The position numbers and the translations under genes are program-made. A stretch of DNA of 64,000 nucleotides from positions 62,001 through 126,000 of the forward strand of contig NZ_JAPNLH010000011.1 in assembly GCF_026627425.1 (NCBI RefSeq), in the 5' to 3' direction. Shown piece by piece: positions 16,835 through 26,211 of this stretch. Positions within the stretch are counted from its first letter, which is position 1; every line of letters begins with the position of its first letter. Origin of the DNA: Arthrobacter endolithicus (GTDB lineage Bacteria > Actinomycetota > Actinomycetes > Actinomycetales > Micrococcaceae). The notes below the pieces were generated by a model that had not been told where the DNA came from, did no database searches, and worked only from the letters and a program-made list of their open reading frames with translations.

Positions 16835-17980
16835 TCAGTTGTCGTTGAAGTCCGGGAGTCGGCTGCCTACGTTGAGGAGTTGGGCTATGGCGGCGAGGCA
16901 ACGGGCAGCGGCGTGTCCGTCCCCGTAGGGGTTCACGGCGTTGGCCATCGCCGAATAGGCTGCCGCGTCATCGAGCAGCGTCGCGACCTCTGTGACGATG
17001 ACGGATTCGTCCGTGCCGATCAGCTTTACGGTGCCGGCGGAGACAGCTTCGGGGCGTTCTGTGTTGTTCCGCATTACCAGCACGGGCTTGCCAAGGCTAG
17101 GGGCTTGTTCCTGGACACCGCGGGAATCGGTGAGGACGATGTGGGCCAGCGACAGCAGCCGGGTGAACGCACCGTAGCCAAGGGGTTCGGTGATGATCAC
17201 GTTTGGTTTGCCGGTGATGGCCGGGAGGACGGCTTCGCGGACGGCTGGGTTTTTATGCACCGGCAGGACGATGGTTAGGTCCGGGTAGGCGTCGGCGATG
17301 CGGGCCAGGGCGCGTCCGATGCCGTCCATGGTGTTGCCCTGGTTTTCCCTCCGATGCGTGGTCACCAACAGGATTTCCTTTCCGGTCTCGGCTAGATCCT
17401 GCAGGGCCCGATCCTGGAAGGGGACGTTCTTGTCGACTGTTTCCAGAAGCGCGTCGATGACGGTGTTGCCCGTAAGGACGATGTCCTCGGGGTTGATGTT
17501 TTCCCGGAGCAGGTTGGCTTTGCTGACCGAGGTCGAGGCCAGATGGAGGCTGGAAATGTGGCTGGAGATTTTCCGGTTGCCCTCTTCGGGGAACGGGGAG
17601 AAAAGGTCCCCGCTGCGCAGTCCTGCTTCCACGTGGACGACTGGGATACCCCGGTAGAATGCGGCGATGGCTGCCGCCGTCGATGTGGTGGTGTCACCTT
17701 GGACAATGACGGCGTCGGGTGCACCGGCTTCAAACAGGGCGTCCAGTCCGGTGACGGTTTTAGCCATGATCGAGTTCAGTGTCTGCCGGGGCGCGATGAT
17801 GTTCAAGTCGTGGTCCGGGGCGATGCCGAAGAGTTCGTTGACCTGGTCCAGCATTTCCCGGTGCTGACCGGTTACCGTGACCACGCAGTCGAAATCCGGT
17901 GACGCCTGAATGGCTTTGATGATCGGAGCCATTTTGATCGCTTCCGGACGCGTGCCATAGATCGGCATCAGCTTAAGCAT
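16835..17980 (-). CDS. wecB: UDP-N-acetylglucosamine 2-epimerase (non-hydrolysing)
   Basis: A 381-residue cytoplasmic enzyme interconverting UDP-GlcNAc and UDP-ManNAc, a precursor for teichuronic-type and capsular glycans. Signatures: YGTRPEAIKMAPI at the N-terminus, TGQHREMLDQ, VQGDTTTSTAAAIAAF, VHVEAGLRSGD and VLTDSRGVQEQAPSLGKPVLVMRNNTERPE. The length is normal. ATG start at 17980. It stands alone between two converging or diverging genes, away from the polysaccharide cluster at 4-9.5 kb, but could supply it. Confidence 0.94.
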   Translation of the reverse strand: MLKLMPIYGTRPEAIKMAPIIKAIQASPDFDCVVTVTGQHREMLDQVNELFGIAPDHDLNIIAPRQTLNSIMAKTVTGLDALFEAGAPDAVIVQGDTTTSTAAAIAAFYRGIPVVHVEAGLRSGDLFSPFPEEGNRKISSHISSLHLASTSVSKANLLRENINPEDIVLTGNTVIDALLETVDKNVPFQDRALQDLAETGKEILLVTTHRRENQGNTMDGIGRALARIADAYPDLTIVLPVHKNPAVREAVLPAITGKPNVIITEPLGYGAFTRLLSLAHIVLTDSRGVQEQAPSLGKPVLVMRNNTERPEAVSAGTVKLIGTDESVIVTEVATLLDDAAAYSAMANAVNPYGDGHAAARCLAAIAQLLNVGSRLPDFNDN

Positions 17981-18138
17981 GTAGTTCCCCCGGAAGTTGG
18001 TGTCGATAAAGCCTTCAGGAGTCTACCTATCTTTTCGCGTCCTCCATTGGCGGGTGGGATCTTCGACCCTCTGTTCCTGCACAGGCTCCATCCGGCGTTC
18101 ACGCATTCACATTCGCCCGGTGAGCGCTGATAGTAGCC

Positions 18139-19731
18139 ATGCATTTGCCTAGTGTTGTTGTTATGGGAACAGAAGGAGAAATGGCGGCCCGTGCCGGTGT
18201 CGCCGGTGTGGTGGGTATCGCGGACGCACAGGTCGCTCTGACCGTGCTCGCGGCATTTACCACCTCCTTCGCAGCAGCCGCACCACTGATGAACAAAGCG
18301 CCCTTGCTGGCCGCGGCAGAACTAATCGAGCAATTCTCTCGCCTGGTCGAGCTCAATCAGGTCACGGCGGCACACGCCATTGATACGCAAAATCTGGCCG
18401 CGACAGGCGGTATCGACACAAAATTCGTCTGGGATGCCCCGGTGGGACGGAAATCGCCGTATCGGAGGGTCCAGGACCTGCTGATCGACCGGTTGCGGAT
18501 TTCCCGGGCAGCCGCAAATCGACGAGTTCTTCTGGGCCGGGATCTCCTGCCGGGCTGGTCACCTGACGGTATAACGGAAGCTCCGGTATACCGTGCTCTT
18601 GCCGATGCTGCGGCTGACGGTGCAGTATCCCAAGAGACAATGAATATGGCTGTGCGGGCGCTCAACACCGTTCGGGTCAAGGCAACCCCGGAGCAGATGG
18701 CCGGGATGGAGACGGCTCTGGCTGCTCGGGCCCGGATCACCGACCCGGACACCTTGGCTCGGGACGCCAGAGAACGGGAACTGCAGATTGACCAGCAGGC
18801 CGGCGAACCAACCGCCGAAGAAATAGCAATCAGGCAAGGCGTCCACGACCACGGAATGTACCGGGGCCTGCACCACCTGGAGATCTTCGCGACCCAGCCA
18901 CAGTATGAGGTCTTGCTGACAACAATGAACACCGGTACGAACCCACGCACGCAGTCCCTTGAACAAAGGGCCATGGACCAACGGACCCGTCCGCAAAAAC
19001 TCCTTGATGCGCTGACCGGCGCGTGCGGGATCGCGCTGCGGGGCGGGGAACTGCCGGAGACGGGTGGTAACCGGCCCCAGGTCCTGGTCACAGTCGATTA
19101 CCAGGAGCTCTTCGACAAACTGGTCTTTGGACGACGTGCCGGACAGTTCATGTTCTCCGGTGCAGTGTCGGCCGAAAATGTGCGGGAGCTGGCCTGCAAC
19201 GCGGATCTGATCCCAGTCGTTCTCGGCGGGGCAGGGGAAGTCCTCGAGCAGGGACGGGCACGACGGCTTCATACCAGAGCGCAGCGGCTGGCTTTGATTG
19301 CGCGGGACAAAGGGTGCAGTAGACCGGGCTGTACGATGCCGGCGGCCTGGTGCGAATGTCATCATGTGAAATTCTGGGAAAACAATGGCGTCACCAATGT
19401 CCGGAATGGAGCGTTGGTGTGTACTTACGATCACCACCTCCTTCACGAAGATTTTTGGAAAATCCTAATGAAACAAGGCATCCCGTATTGGCTCGCGCCG
19501 CCGGAAATAGATCCTTCCCGAACGCCCCGGCGCAACACCTACTTCAACCCGCCCGGGCCTGGAGCGCCGGAGACCCTGCCGCCCATCGCAGCCGGTCCGG
19601 GCTCCGAAGCCAGCGCCAATGCCGGAGCCGATATCCGGACAGGTTCCGCTGCCAGCTCCCAGGCGCAGCCGGACAGCAGCACCGAAGCAGCCGAGGTGCT
19701 GTGCAAGGCGCAGCGGGCGGCCGCAATCTAG
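18139..19731 (+). CDS. DUF222 / HNH endonuclease domain protein
   Basis: A 530-residue protein with an Ala-rich N-terminus, a DUF222 region (VSQETMNMAVRALNTV, about 155-330) and a C-terminal HNH nuclease motif GCSRPGCTMPAAWCECHHV..ENNGVTNVRNGALVCTYDHHLLH (about 393-438). Such genes are repeated many times in actinobacterial genomes, resembling the REP13E12 family of mycobacteria, and are thought to be mobile or selfish; no function is proven. ATG 18163 is a possible alternative start. The tail after residue 455 is a low-complexity Pro/Ala/Ser region. Confidence 0.88.
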   Translation: MHLPSVVVMGTEGEMAARAGVAGVVGIADAQVALTVLAAFTTSFAAAAPLMNKAPLLAAAELIEQFSRLVELNQVTAAHAIDTQNLAATGGIDTKFVWDAPVGRKSPYRRVQDLLIDRLRISRAAANRRVLLGRDLLPGWSPDGITEAPVYRALADAAADGAVSQETMNMAVRALNTVRVKATPEQMAGMETALAARARITDPDTLARDARERELQIDQQAGEPTAEEIAIRQGVHDHGMYRGLHHLEIFATQPQYEVLLTTMNTGTNPRTQSLEQRAMDQRTRPQKLLDALTGACGIALRGGELPETGGNRPQVLVTVDYQELFDKLVFGRRAGQFMFSGAVSAENVRELACNADLIPVVLGGAGEVLEQGRARRLHTRAQRLALIARDKGCSRPGCTMPAAWCECHHVKFWENNGVTNVRNGALVCTYDHHLLHEDFWKILMKQGIPYWLAPPEIDPSRTPRRNTYFNPPGPGAPETLPPIAAGPGSEASANAGADIRTGSAASSQAQPDSSTEAAEVLCKAQRAAAI

Positions 19732-19750
19732 TCGTGATCTAGCCGTTGAT

Positions 19751-20578
19751 CTAGCCGTTGAGTGGAGCTCCACCTGCGATGGGGTCGAGCTCGACTCCGG
19801 TGAGAACAGTTGCGGGGTGAGGCCCTCGAGCTGTTAGTTCAGCAGTCCAGGTGGAAGGCCATCGGCCGGTAGTTCCGATGAGAATGATGTTTCCGGGGTA
19901 GCGCCCGGCAAACATTCCCGTCTCGGCAAAGGCCGCTACATTGCCAACGGGGGAGTCCTGCGGGCTCATCCGTGTGTCCGCCAATGCGCGGCGCAAGGCA
20001 CTGACCTGACTGCGCACCAAGGTCAGCGCAGGTTCGTCACCGACGTTGACAACCAGCACCCCACTGGGCCTGAGTCGGGCGATCGCTTCCTGATAGAACT
20101 CGGTGCAGGCGATGTGCTCCGGGGCTTCCGGGCCGGAAAAAATATCCAGGATGATGACGTCGAAGGAAAGGTCCGGTGCCAGCTGTTTCATTACTTCCCG
20201 CGCGTCGCCGATGTGCGTGGTCAGTGTGCTGCCAGCGGGGAGCGGGAGCTGCTGCAGAACGTAGTCAAGGAGCTCGCGCTCCAGTTCGACGGCGTGCTGC
20301 ACTGACCCGGGCCTGGTGGCCTGGATGTAGCGGGCCAGCGTGAGGGCGCCGGCGCCCAGATGCAAAGCAGCGATGGGCTGGCCTGTTGGGGCAACCAAGT
20401 CGACCAAGTGCCCGATCCGGCGCAGGTACTCGTAAAAGATTTCTTCCGGCCTGGCCAGGTCAACGTGCGACTGCTCCGCCCCTCCGATGCTCAAAATAAA
20501 CGCTCCCTGAGTCCATCCGTCGGGTGTGATCGTGGCGTGCTGTCCCGAAGTGCGCAGATACCGTGAATTGCCCGCCAC
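19751..20578 (-). CDS. Spermidine synthase-like SAM-dependent transferase
   Basis: A 275-residue protein with the spermidine/spermine synthase fold. It has an N-terminal beta region ending GGAEQSHVDLARPEEIFYEY, glycine-rich motif ALHLGAGALTLARYI, acidic ribose-binding HAVELERELL and VIILDIFSGPEAPEHI. In true spermidine synthases the last motif is DxxD/E-type for the diamine; here it reads D-I-F-S-G, so polyamine activity is uncertain. Many actinobacteria carry this kind of protein without a confirmed substrate. It begins 3 bases after the aminotransferase stop and is probably co-transcribed with it. Confidence 0.78.
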   Translation of the reverse strand: MAGNSRYLRTSGQHATITPDGWTQGAFILSIGGAEQSHVDLARPEEIFYEYLRRIGHLVDLVAPTGQPIAALHLGAGALTLARYIQATRPGSVQHAVELERELLDYVLQQLPLPAGSTLTTHIGDAREVMKQLAPDLSFDVIILDIFSGPEAPEHIACTEFYQEAIARLRPSGVLVVNVGDEPALTLVRSQVSALRRALADTRMSPQDSPVGNVAAFAETGMFAGRYPGNIILIGTTGRWPSTWTAELTARGPHPATVLTGVELDPIAGGAPLNG

Positions 20579-20581
20579 GCC

Positions 20582-21778
20582 TTAGAGCCGCTCCTGCAAC
20601 GTGGACAGCCTGGCCGCCGCTTCTTCCAGCACCGGAAGTCTCTTGCAGTAGGCAAAACGGAGGAGCGACTTGGTGCGTTCTGCGCCCTCGGCATGGCAGA
20701 AAACCGGAACCGGGATGGCCGCGACGCCGACCAACGATGGAAGCCGCCTCGCCAGGGCAATGGCATCGGTGATGCCAAGGGCAGCGGTATCCGCGACGAC
20801 GAAGTAGGTGCCCTGCGACGGCAGGACTTTGAGCCCTGCCGTCTGCAGACCGTTGCTAAGGACGTCGCGTTTATGGGCCAAATCGGTAGCAATACCCCGG
20901 TAGAAATCGTCCCCGAGGCCCAATCCGCCGGCTATCGCGTTTTGGAAGGGTGTTCCGGAGCTGTAGCTGAGGAACTGTTTGACGGTGCGTACCGCGGAGA
21001 CCAGCTGGGCCGGTCCGCTGAGCCAGCCGACTTTCCAGCCGGTAAAGGAAAAGGTTTTGCCGGCGGACGAGATAGTCAGCGTGCGTTCCGCTGCTCCGGG
21101 CAGTGTGGCGACGGGGATGTGCCTGGCGCCGAAGGTGAGGTGCTCGTAGACCTCATCGGTGACGATGACGGCGTCGAACTTCGCCGCCAGCGCCACGATC
21201 TTGCTCAGCACCTCACGCGGGAAGACGGCTCCTGTGGGGTTGTGCGGGTTGTTGACCAGAACTACTCTGGTCCGCTCGGAGAAGGCCGCTTCCAAGGTGG
21301 CAAGATCCGGCTGAAAATCCGGCGCCAGCAGGGGAACCGTGGTGTGTACTGCGCCGGAAAGTCCGATGACCGCACCGTACGAGTCGTAGAAGGGCTCGAA
21401 CGTCAGCACCTCATCTCCCGGTCCTGTCAGCGCCAGCAAGGTGGCCGCGATGGCTTCCGTAGCCCCGGTGGTGACAATAATATCCGTCTCCGGATCCGGC
21501 AGGAGGCCATAAAAGCGCTCCTGATGAGCGGCTATTGCGGTCCGCAGCTCTAACGTTCCTTTGCCCGGGGCGTACTGATTTTCTCCGGCAGCGATGGCAG
21601 CACGGGCGGCCTCTTTAATGGATGCCGGGCCGTCTTCGTCCGGAAAGCCCTGACCGAGGTTAATGGCGCCGGTTTGTTGTGCCAGAGCCGTGATTTCCTC
21701 GAAGATGGTCACGCCCAGGGACCCGTCGGCTCCCAGCAGGTTGGCGCCCTGTGCCGTCCGTTGCCACGGTGCGTTCAT
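20582..21778 (-). CDS. Class I/II pyridoxal-phosphate aminotransferase
   Basis: A 398-residue fold-type I aminotransferase. The PLP lysine lies in ISSAGKTFSFTGWKVGW (about 243), with NNPHNPTGAVFPREVL, VIVTDEVYEHL and a C-terminal LLRFAYCKR that carries the substrate-binding Arg. The opening (GAINLGQGFPDEDGPASIKEA) resembles the kynurenine/methionine aminotransferase and DapC-like group. Several substrates are possible, including N-succinyl-diaminopimelate; sequence alone does not decide. ATG start at 21778. Confidence 0.88.
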   Translation of the reverse strand: MNAPWQRTAQGANLLGADGSLGVTIFEEITALAQQTGAINLGQGFPDEDGPASIKEAARAAIAAGENQYAPGKGTLELRTAIAAHQERFYGLLPDPETDIIVTTGATEAIAATLLALTGPGDEVLTFEPFYDSYGAVIGLSGAVHTTVPLLAPDFQPDLATLEAAFSERTRVVLVNNPHNPTGAVFPREVLSKIVALAAKFDAVIVTDEVYEHLTFGARHIPVATLPGAAERTLTISSAGKTFSFTGWKVGWLSGPAQLVSAVRTVKQFLSYSSGTPFQNAIAGGLGLGDDFYRGIATDLAHKRDVLSNGLQTAGLKVLPSQGTYFVVADTAALGITDAIALARRLPSLVGVAAIPVPVFCHAEGAERTKSLLRFAYCKRLPVLEEAAARLSTLQERL

Positions 21779-21907
21779 GCTTGGTCCTCGAATTCATTGT
21801 GCCGGGCTTACGTTGTGGGCCGTAACGTACGGTCCCTGCCGTGTCATTCAATCGTATCGCTGCGCGCTAGCATGTTCCCGAAGCGGTGATGGGCTAGATT
21901 CGAGGGT

Positions 21908-22408
21908 ATGCGACGCGCAGTATGTCCAGGTTCCTTTGACCCCATCCATAACGGTCATCTTGAGGTTATTGCCCGTGCCTCGGGTCTTTTTGACGAGATT
22001 ATTGTCGCGGTTTCCACCAACTACGCCAAGAAATATCTCTTTACGCTGGACGAGCGGCTGAAGATGGCCAGCGAGACGTTCGCCGCGATTCGCGGCATCA
22101 TTATCGAACCGATGGGTGAGGGGCTGCTGGCGCAATACTGCCGCGATCGCGGAGCCTCTGCCATCGTCAAGGGTCTGCGCTCGTCGTCAGACTTCGACTA
22201 TGAACTGCCGATGGCGACCATGAACCGGCAGCTCAACGGCGTGGAAACGGTGTTCCTGCCGGGAGACAGCCGATACCTGCATTTGTCTTCCACTCTGATC
22301 AAGGAAGTGGCAAAGCTCGGTGGAGACGTCTCCGACTATGTGCCCAAGTCCGTATATCGGCGGCTGCTCACGGGCGCGCCTGACAACGGTACGGCCCCCG
22401 GGCAGTAA
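21908..22408 (+). CDS. coaD: Phosphopantetheine adenylyltransferase
   Basis: A 166-residue enzyme for the penultimate step of coenzyme A synthesis (4'-phosphopantetheine + ATP to dephospho-CoA). Nucleotidyltransferase signature CPGSFDPIHNGHLEVIARA, VSTNYAKKYLFTLDERL, KGLRSSSDFDYELPMATMNR and YLHLSSTLIKEVAKLGGDV are all present. The length is normal. ATG start. It lies upstream of the DUF177-rpmF-rnc-mutM group on the same strand. Confidence 0.95.
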   Translation: MRRAVCPGSFDPIHNGHLEVIARASGLFDEIIVAVSTNYAKKYLFTLDERLKMASETFAAIRGIIIEPMGEGLLAQYCRDRGASAIVKGLRSSSDFDYELPMATMNRQLNGVETVFLPGDSRYLHLSSTLIKEVAKLGGDVSDYVPKSVYRRLLTGAPDNGTAPGQ

Positions 22409-22519
22409 GCTGGTGAGGGCCGCTTGGCCGGATTCCTACGTTTCCTGGACCATCTTTTGGGTCCGGCGCCGGTTTCAGGCTAAGATGATACGTCGGTCAT
22501 ATGTTCTACAGGAGTTCTC

Positions 22520-23089
22520 ATTAGCGCAACCAAGTTGGGCAATCGCCTGGACCCGGGCTCGTCTTTAGTCGTTATGGTTAAGGACATCGGGCGTGCAGGC
22601 AGCATGCGGACCCTGCAGGAAAGCGTGGCCACACCGAAGGATTTCGGGGTGCCGATCATTGGCGTTCAGGAAGGGTCCTCAATGGATCTGGATCTGAGGC
22701 TGGAGGGCGTACACGAAGGAATTCTGGTATCCGGTACCGCATCCGTCGAAGTGACGGGTGAATGTGCCCGCTGCCTGGATCCCCTTGCGTATGGCCTTGA
22801 GGTCAATGTGCAGGAACTTTTCTCCTATGGGGAGCCGTCCAACAACGGTGCCCCCGCAGGGGAGGACGAAGAAGAGCAACGTTGGATCGAGCACGATGCG
22901 ATCGATCTCGAACCGGTGTTGCGGGACGCAGTGGTAACAGCGCTGCCGTTCCAGCCGGTGTGCCGGGAAGACTGCCAGGGATTGTGTTCCGAATGCGGAA
23001 TCCATCTGGTGGATGAGCCGGGGCACCACCACGAGGTCCTGGACCCTCGCTGGGCCGCCCTACAAGGCTTAACCGGCAAAGACAGTTAG
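22520..23089 (+). CDS. DUF177 (YceD) family protein, probable ATT start
   Basis: A metal-site-like protein of the DUF177/YceD family, normally paired with rpmF as here. Cys pairs are in ECARCLDP and CREDCQGLCSECG. Its function is linked to large rRNA/ribosome accumulation in plants and bacteria, but the mechanism is unclear. The only good ribosome site (AGGAG, 22510-22514) stands 5 bases before an in-frame ATT at 22520 reading ISATKLGNRLDPG. No ATG or GTG is near. TTG 22535 and ATG 22574 lack a ribosome site. I therefore favour a rare ATT start (189 residues); the alternative is TTG 22535 (184 residues). Confidence 0.85.
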   Translation: MSATKLGNRLDPGSSLVVMVKDIGRAGSMRTLQESVATPKDFGVPIIGVQEGSSMDLDLRLEGVHEGILVSGTASVEVTGECARCLDPLAYGLEVNVQELFSYGEPSNNGAPAGEDEEEQRWIEHDAIDLEPVLRDAVVTALPFQPVCREDCQGLCSECGIHLVDEPGHHHEVLDPRWAALQGLTGKDS

Positions 23090-23151
23090 ATCACGAACTG
23101 AATTAGAACCTGGGGAAAACCCCGGTTCGTCGAGAGAGAAAAGAGTTAGCC

Positions 23152-23355
23152 GTGGCTGTTCCCAAGCGGAAAATGTCCCGCTCGAATACACATGCCCGCC
23201 GGTCTCAGTGGAAAGCCACTGCTCCCGCCCTGGTCAAGACCGTTGAAAACGGTCGCGTGACCTACAGCATGCCGCACCAGGCCAAGGTCGTCACCGACTC
23301 AGCCGGAACCGCGCTGTACCTTGAGTACAAGGGTCGCAAGGTCGCTGACGTCTAA
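23152..23355 (+). CDS. rpmF: 50S ribosomal protein L32 (cysteine-free form)
   Basis: A 67-residue protein opening [20 protein letters not shown], the universal L32 start. It has no cysteines, so it is the zinc-independent (C-) form common in actinobacteria. GTG start with an AGAAAAGAG-type purine-rich leader. It follows the DUF177 gene by 62 bases and precedes rnc by 10, the standard order. Confidence 0.97.
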   Translation: MAVPKRKMSRSNTHARRSQWKATAPALVKTVENGRVTYSMPHQAKVVTDSAGTALYLEYKGRKVADV

Positions 23356-23365
23356 GACTCAGGCG

Positions 23366-24133
23366 ATGAAGTATCCTGCCGGTGATGCGGCGGGCAAGCA
23401 AATTCAGGCCCTGCCTGAGCTGCAGGCCGCGCACCAACTGCTGCTGAAGCGTCTCGGCGTCGATATCGACGCCGAGACGCTTTGTCTTGCCCTGACGCAC
23501 CGCTCCTATTCATATGAAAACGGCGGGATTCCCACGAACGAGCGTCTGGAGTTTCTCGGCGATTCCATTCTGGGTTTCTCGGTGACGGACGCTTTGTACA
23601 GGGATAATCCGGGTCTGCCCGAGGGGGATTTGGCCAAGCGGCGTTCGGCTGTGGTCAGTACCAGGGCACTGGCTGGGCTGGGCCGTAAACTCGGTATTGG
23701 CGAATTCATCTACCTCGGTGCGGGCGAGCGCCTGACCAATGGCAAGGACAAGTCGTCAATTCTGGCGGACACCATGGAAGCCCTGATCGGTGCAACTTAC
23801 CTGTCCAACGATCTCGAGACCGCTCGGCAGTTGGTGATGAGACTGGTGGGTCCACTCCTGTTGGATGCCGGCGCTCTCGGCGCCGGTACGGATTGGAAGA
23901 CCAACATCCAGGAGATCGCCGCGAGTAGGCATCTGGGTCCGGTGCAGTACGTGGTCACCGGCTCGGGCCCGGATCATGCGCGGTCTTTTGTCGCCGTCCT
24001 CCAGATCGGCGGCCTCGACTACGGCACCGGCACGGGGAATTCGAAGAAGGAAGCGGAGCAGGAAGCCGCGGCCGACGCCTGGAAAGTCCTTGCAGCGCGC
24101 TTCCCCACCAGCCACCCTGCGGGCTCCGTCTAG
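23366..24133 (+). CDS. rnc: Ribonuclease III
   Basis: A 255-residue double-strand-specific RNase that processes rRNA precursors and mRNAs. The catalytic signature [20 protein letters not shown] and the second acidic patch [15 protein letters not shown] (D/E metal ligands) are present. The dsRNA-binding domain fills about residues 170-245 ([36 protein letters not shown]). ATG at 23366, 10 bases after rpmF. The frame is open further upstream, but that overlaps rpmF and is not used. mutM follows 2 bases after the stop. Confidence 0.95.
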   Translation: MKYPAGDAAGKQIQALPELQAAHQLLLKRLGVDIDAETLCLALTHRSYSYENGGIPTNERLEFLGDSILGFSVTDALYRDNPGLPEGDLAKRRSAVVSTRALAGLGRKLGIGEFIYLGAGERLTNGKDKSSILADTMEALIGATYLSNDLETARQLVMRLVGPLLLDAGALGAGTDWKTNIQEIAASRHLGPVQYVVTGSGPDHARSFVAVLQIGGLDYGTGTGNSKKEAEQEAAADAWKVLAARFPTSHPAGSV

Positions 24134-24135
24134 GC

Positions 24136-25113
24136 GTGCCGGAGCTTCCCGAAGTTGAGGTGGTCCGGCGGGGACTTGAACGCTGGGTCACCGGCCGGAC
24201 CATCACGGCCGTTCAGGTCCCGGATCCACGGTCGATTCGCCGCCATGCCCTCGGCGTGGAGGATTTCCGCGGCAACCTGATCGGTGCGAGGGTGCTGGAT
24301 GTGGTGCGCCGCGGCAAGTTCCTGTGGCTTCCGCTCAGTGACAGGGCGAAGGGCGACGGCGCGGACGACGACAGGGTGGACGACGACAGGGTGCCCCACA
24401 CTGCGCTGATGGCGCACTTGGGCATGAGCGGACAGCTGCTTATGCAGGACCCTTCGCAGCCGGACGAGAAGCACCTAAAAGTCCGTCTGACTCTTTCCAG
24501 CGTCGAGGATGCGCCGGAGGAACTCCGATTTGTGGATCAGCGGATTTTCGGCGGGTTGTTCGTCACTGCACTGATTCCGACGGCGGACGGGCTCCCGGGC
24601 GGGCAATCGGCGCTCTCCCTGCCGCTGATCGCTGCGGAGGCTGCCCACATTGGCCGTGATCCGTTGGACCCGGCCTTCTCCCAGGAGGCTTTCTACCAGA
24701 GGATTCGATCGCGCAAGACGGGATTGAAGCGTGCTCTTTTGGACCAGAGCCTGATCTCCGGGATTGGCAATATATATGCCGATGAAGCCCTGTGGCTGGC
24801 CAAGGTGCATTTTGCCCGTCCCACGGAGACCCTGCGCCGGTCCGATGCCCAGCGGGTAGTGGATGCAGCCCGGGATGTGATGAGGCTGGCGCTGGACGCC
24901 GGAGGCACGAGCTTCGACTCCTTATATGTCAATGTCAATGGTGCGTCCGGATATTTTGCCCGGTCGCTGAACGCCTACGGACAGGAGGGCGAGCCGTGCG
25001 CACGCTGCGCAGCGCTGGGCCTGCAGACCCGGATCCGCCGGGACTCCTTCATGAACAGGTCATCCTTTAGCTGTCCAGTGTGCCAGCCCCGTCCACGGAA
25101 CGGGCGCTGGTAG
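24136..25113 (+). CDS. mutM: Formamidopyrimidine-DNA glycosylase with repeat insertion
   Basis: A 325-residue base-excision enzyme that removes 8-oxoguanine and formamidopyrimidines. The N-terminal [13 protein letters not shown] supplies the catalytic Pro2 and Glu3. [10 protein letters not shown], the [12 protein letters not shown] helix-two-turn-helix and the zinc finger ([10 protein letters not shown] .. [11 protein letters not shown]) are intact. Between [12 protein letters not shown] and MAHLGMSG there is an extra acidic stretch with DDDRV repeated, coded by an exact 15-base tandem duplication (24363-24392). GTG start. Confidence 0.94.
   Translation: MPELPEVEVVRRGLERWVTGRTITAVQVPDPRSIRRHALGVEDFRGNLIGARVLDVVRRGKFLWLPLSDRAKGDGADDDRVDDDRVPHTALMAHLGMSGQLLMQDPSQPDEKHLKVRLTLSSVEDAPEELRFVDQRIFGGLFVTALIPTADGLPGGQSALSLPLIAAEAAHIGRDPLDPAFSQEAFYQRIRSRKTGLKRALLDQSLISGIGNIYADEALWLAKVHFARPTETLRRSDAQRVVDAARDVMRLALDAGGTSFDSLYVNVNGASGYFARSLNAYGQEGEPCARCAALGLQTRIRRDSFMNRSSFSCPVCQPRPRNGRW
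24363..24392 (+). repeat. 15-bp x2 in-frame tandem repeat in mutM
   Basis: Two exact copies of ggacgacgacagggt code for a doubled DDDRV element in the loop before the HLGMSG motif. The unit is a multiple of three, so the frame is kept. Confidence 0.9.
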
Positions 25114-25191
25114 CCACGGGTCGCGACACGAATACCGTCGGCCCCACAAATCTATCGGTGCCTGTGGCAGTCATCCTGGCTGCTTACCCCG

Positions 25192-26211
25192 TCAGAGCCT
25201 CGGGGAAGCGTTCCGTTCTCCACCCCGACCGTAGTAGGCCTTTAGGCGCTCCATCCCCTCGGCCACGCTGACCTGCGGCACCCAGTCCAGCACCTCGCGT
25301 GTGTGCCGCTGGTCGAACCAGTGCGCGGTGGAGAGCTGCTCGGCCATAAAGCGCGTCATCGGCGGTTCATCGTGGACCCAGCCGCGCTGCCCGGCGGCGG
25401 TCCAGGCTTTTTCGATTCCGGACCCGGCGCCTCTTGCCAGCCAGCCCGGTACGGACCAGCCCGGTACGGCTACCCCGGCCGCGGTACAGATGCCGGCAAT
25501 AAGTTCGGCAATGGGGCGCGGCTGGCCGTTCGTAATGACCAGCGCCTGGCCGTGTGCGTGGTCCATCCGTTCAAGTCCGCGGACGATCGCAGCCGCTGCA
25601 TTGTCGATGTAAGTGGTGTCAATCAGCGCCGTTCCGTGGTCCAGCAATGGCAGCCGCCGGGCCCTGGCGCGTTCAATCACTCGTTCCACCAGTTGGGTAT
25701 CTCCCGGGCCCCAGACAATGTGCGGCCGGATGGCAGCCACGCGGAACGCTGCAGAATCCTCGGCCAGGGCCAGCAGCTCGGCGGCAGCCTTGGACCGTGC
25801 ATAGTGTCCCCGTGCGTGCTCGGGATCTGCGATGCCGGCCGGGGAGCCGACGATCGAGCTGCCCAAGTGTGCCACGGAGGGCGAGGAGACGAAAACGAAG
25901 TCGCGGGCACCGGCGCGCCTGGCCGCCACGAGGAGATTGCCCGTACCGTCGATGTTGATGGCGGCGAACTCGCTCCAGCTACCGGTGAAAGAGACCTTGG
26001 CCGCGAGGTGAATCACCGCGTCAACGCCTTCCACGGCACGGTCGACAGCTTCCGGGTCCGTGACGGAGCCTTGCACAAACTCCAGCTGGTCGGCAGCCGG
26101 ACGGCGTTGGAAGGTTCGTACCGCGTAGCCGGTGTCCAGCAGCAACTGTGCCACGGCCCCGCCAAGCAATCCGCTGGCGCCGGTGACGAGCACTGTGGGT
26201 TTGGTGCTCAC
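25192..26211 (-). CDS. oleD: NAD(P)-dependent 2-alkyl-3-oxoalkanoate reductase (OleD)
   Basis: A 339-residue short-chain/3-beta-HSD-type reductase. The Rossmann motif is VTGASGLLGGAVAQLL, followed by VDAVIHLAAKVSFTG, the VSSPSVAH segment and catalytic HYARSKAAAE (YxxxK). Family and context point to OleD, which reduces the OleA product to a beta-hydroxy acid in olefin biosynthesis. Its GTG start overlaps the OleBC stop by 4 bases, so translation is coupled. It converges with mutM. Confidence 0.88.
   Translation of the reverse strand: MSTKPTVLVTGASGLLGGAVAQLLLDTGYAVRTFQRRPAADQLEFVQGSVTDPEAVDRAVEGVDAVIHLAAKVSFTGSWSEFAAINIDGTGNLLVAARRAGARDFVFVSSPSVAHLGSSIVGSPAGIADPEHARGHYARSKAAAELLALAEDSAAFRVAAIRPHIVWGPGDTQLVERVIERARARRLPLLDHGTALIDTTYIDNAAAAIVRGLERMDHAHGQALVITNGQPRPIAELIAGICTAAGVAVPGWSVPGWLARGAGSGIEKAWTAAGQRGWVHDEPPMTRFMAEQLSTAHWFDQRHTREVLDWVPQVSVAEGMERLKAYYGRGGERNASPRL

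Noticed and set aside
18139-19731. Insertion sequence or CRISPR-associated nuclease for the HNH gene
   Set aside because: DUF222/HNH architecture is clear and no terminal repeats, target duplications or Cas genes are present.
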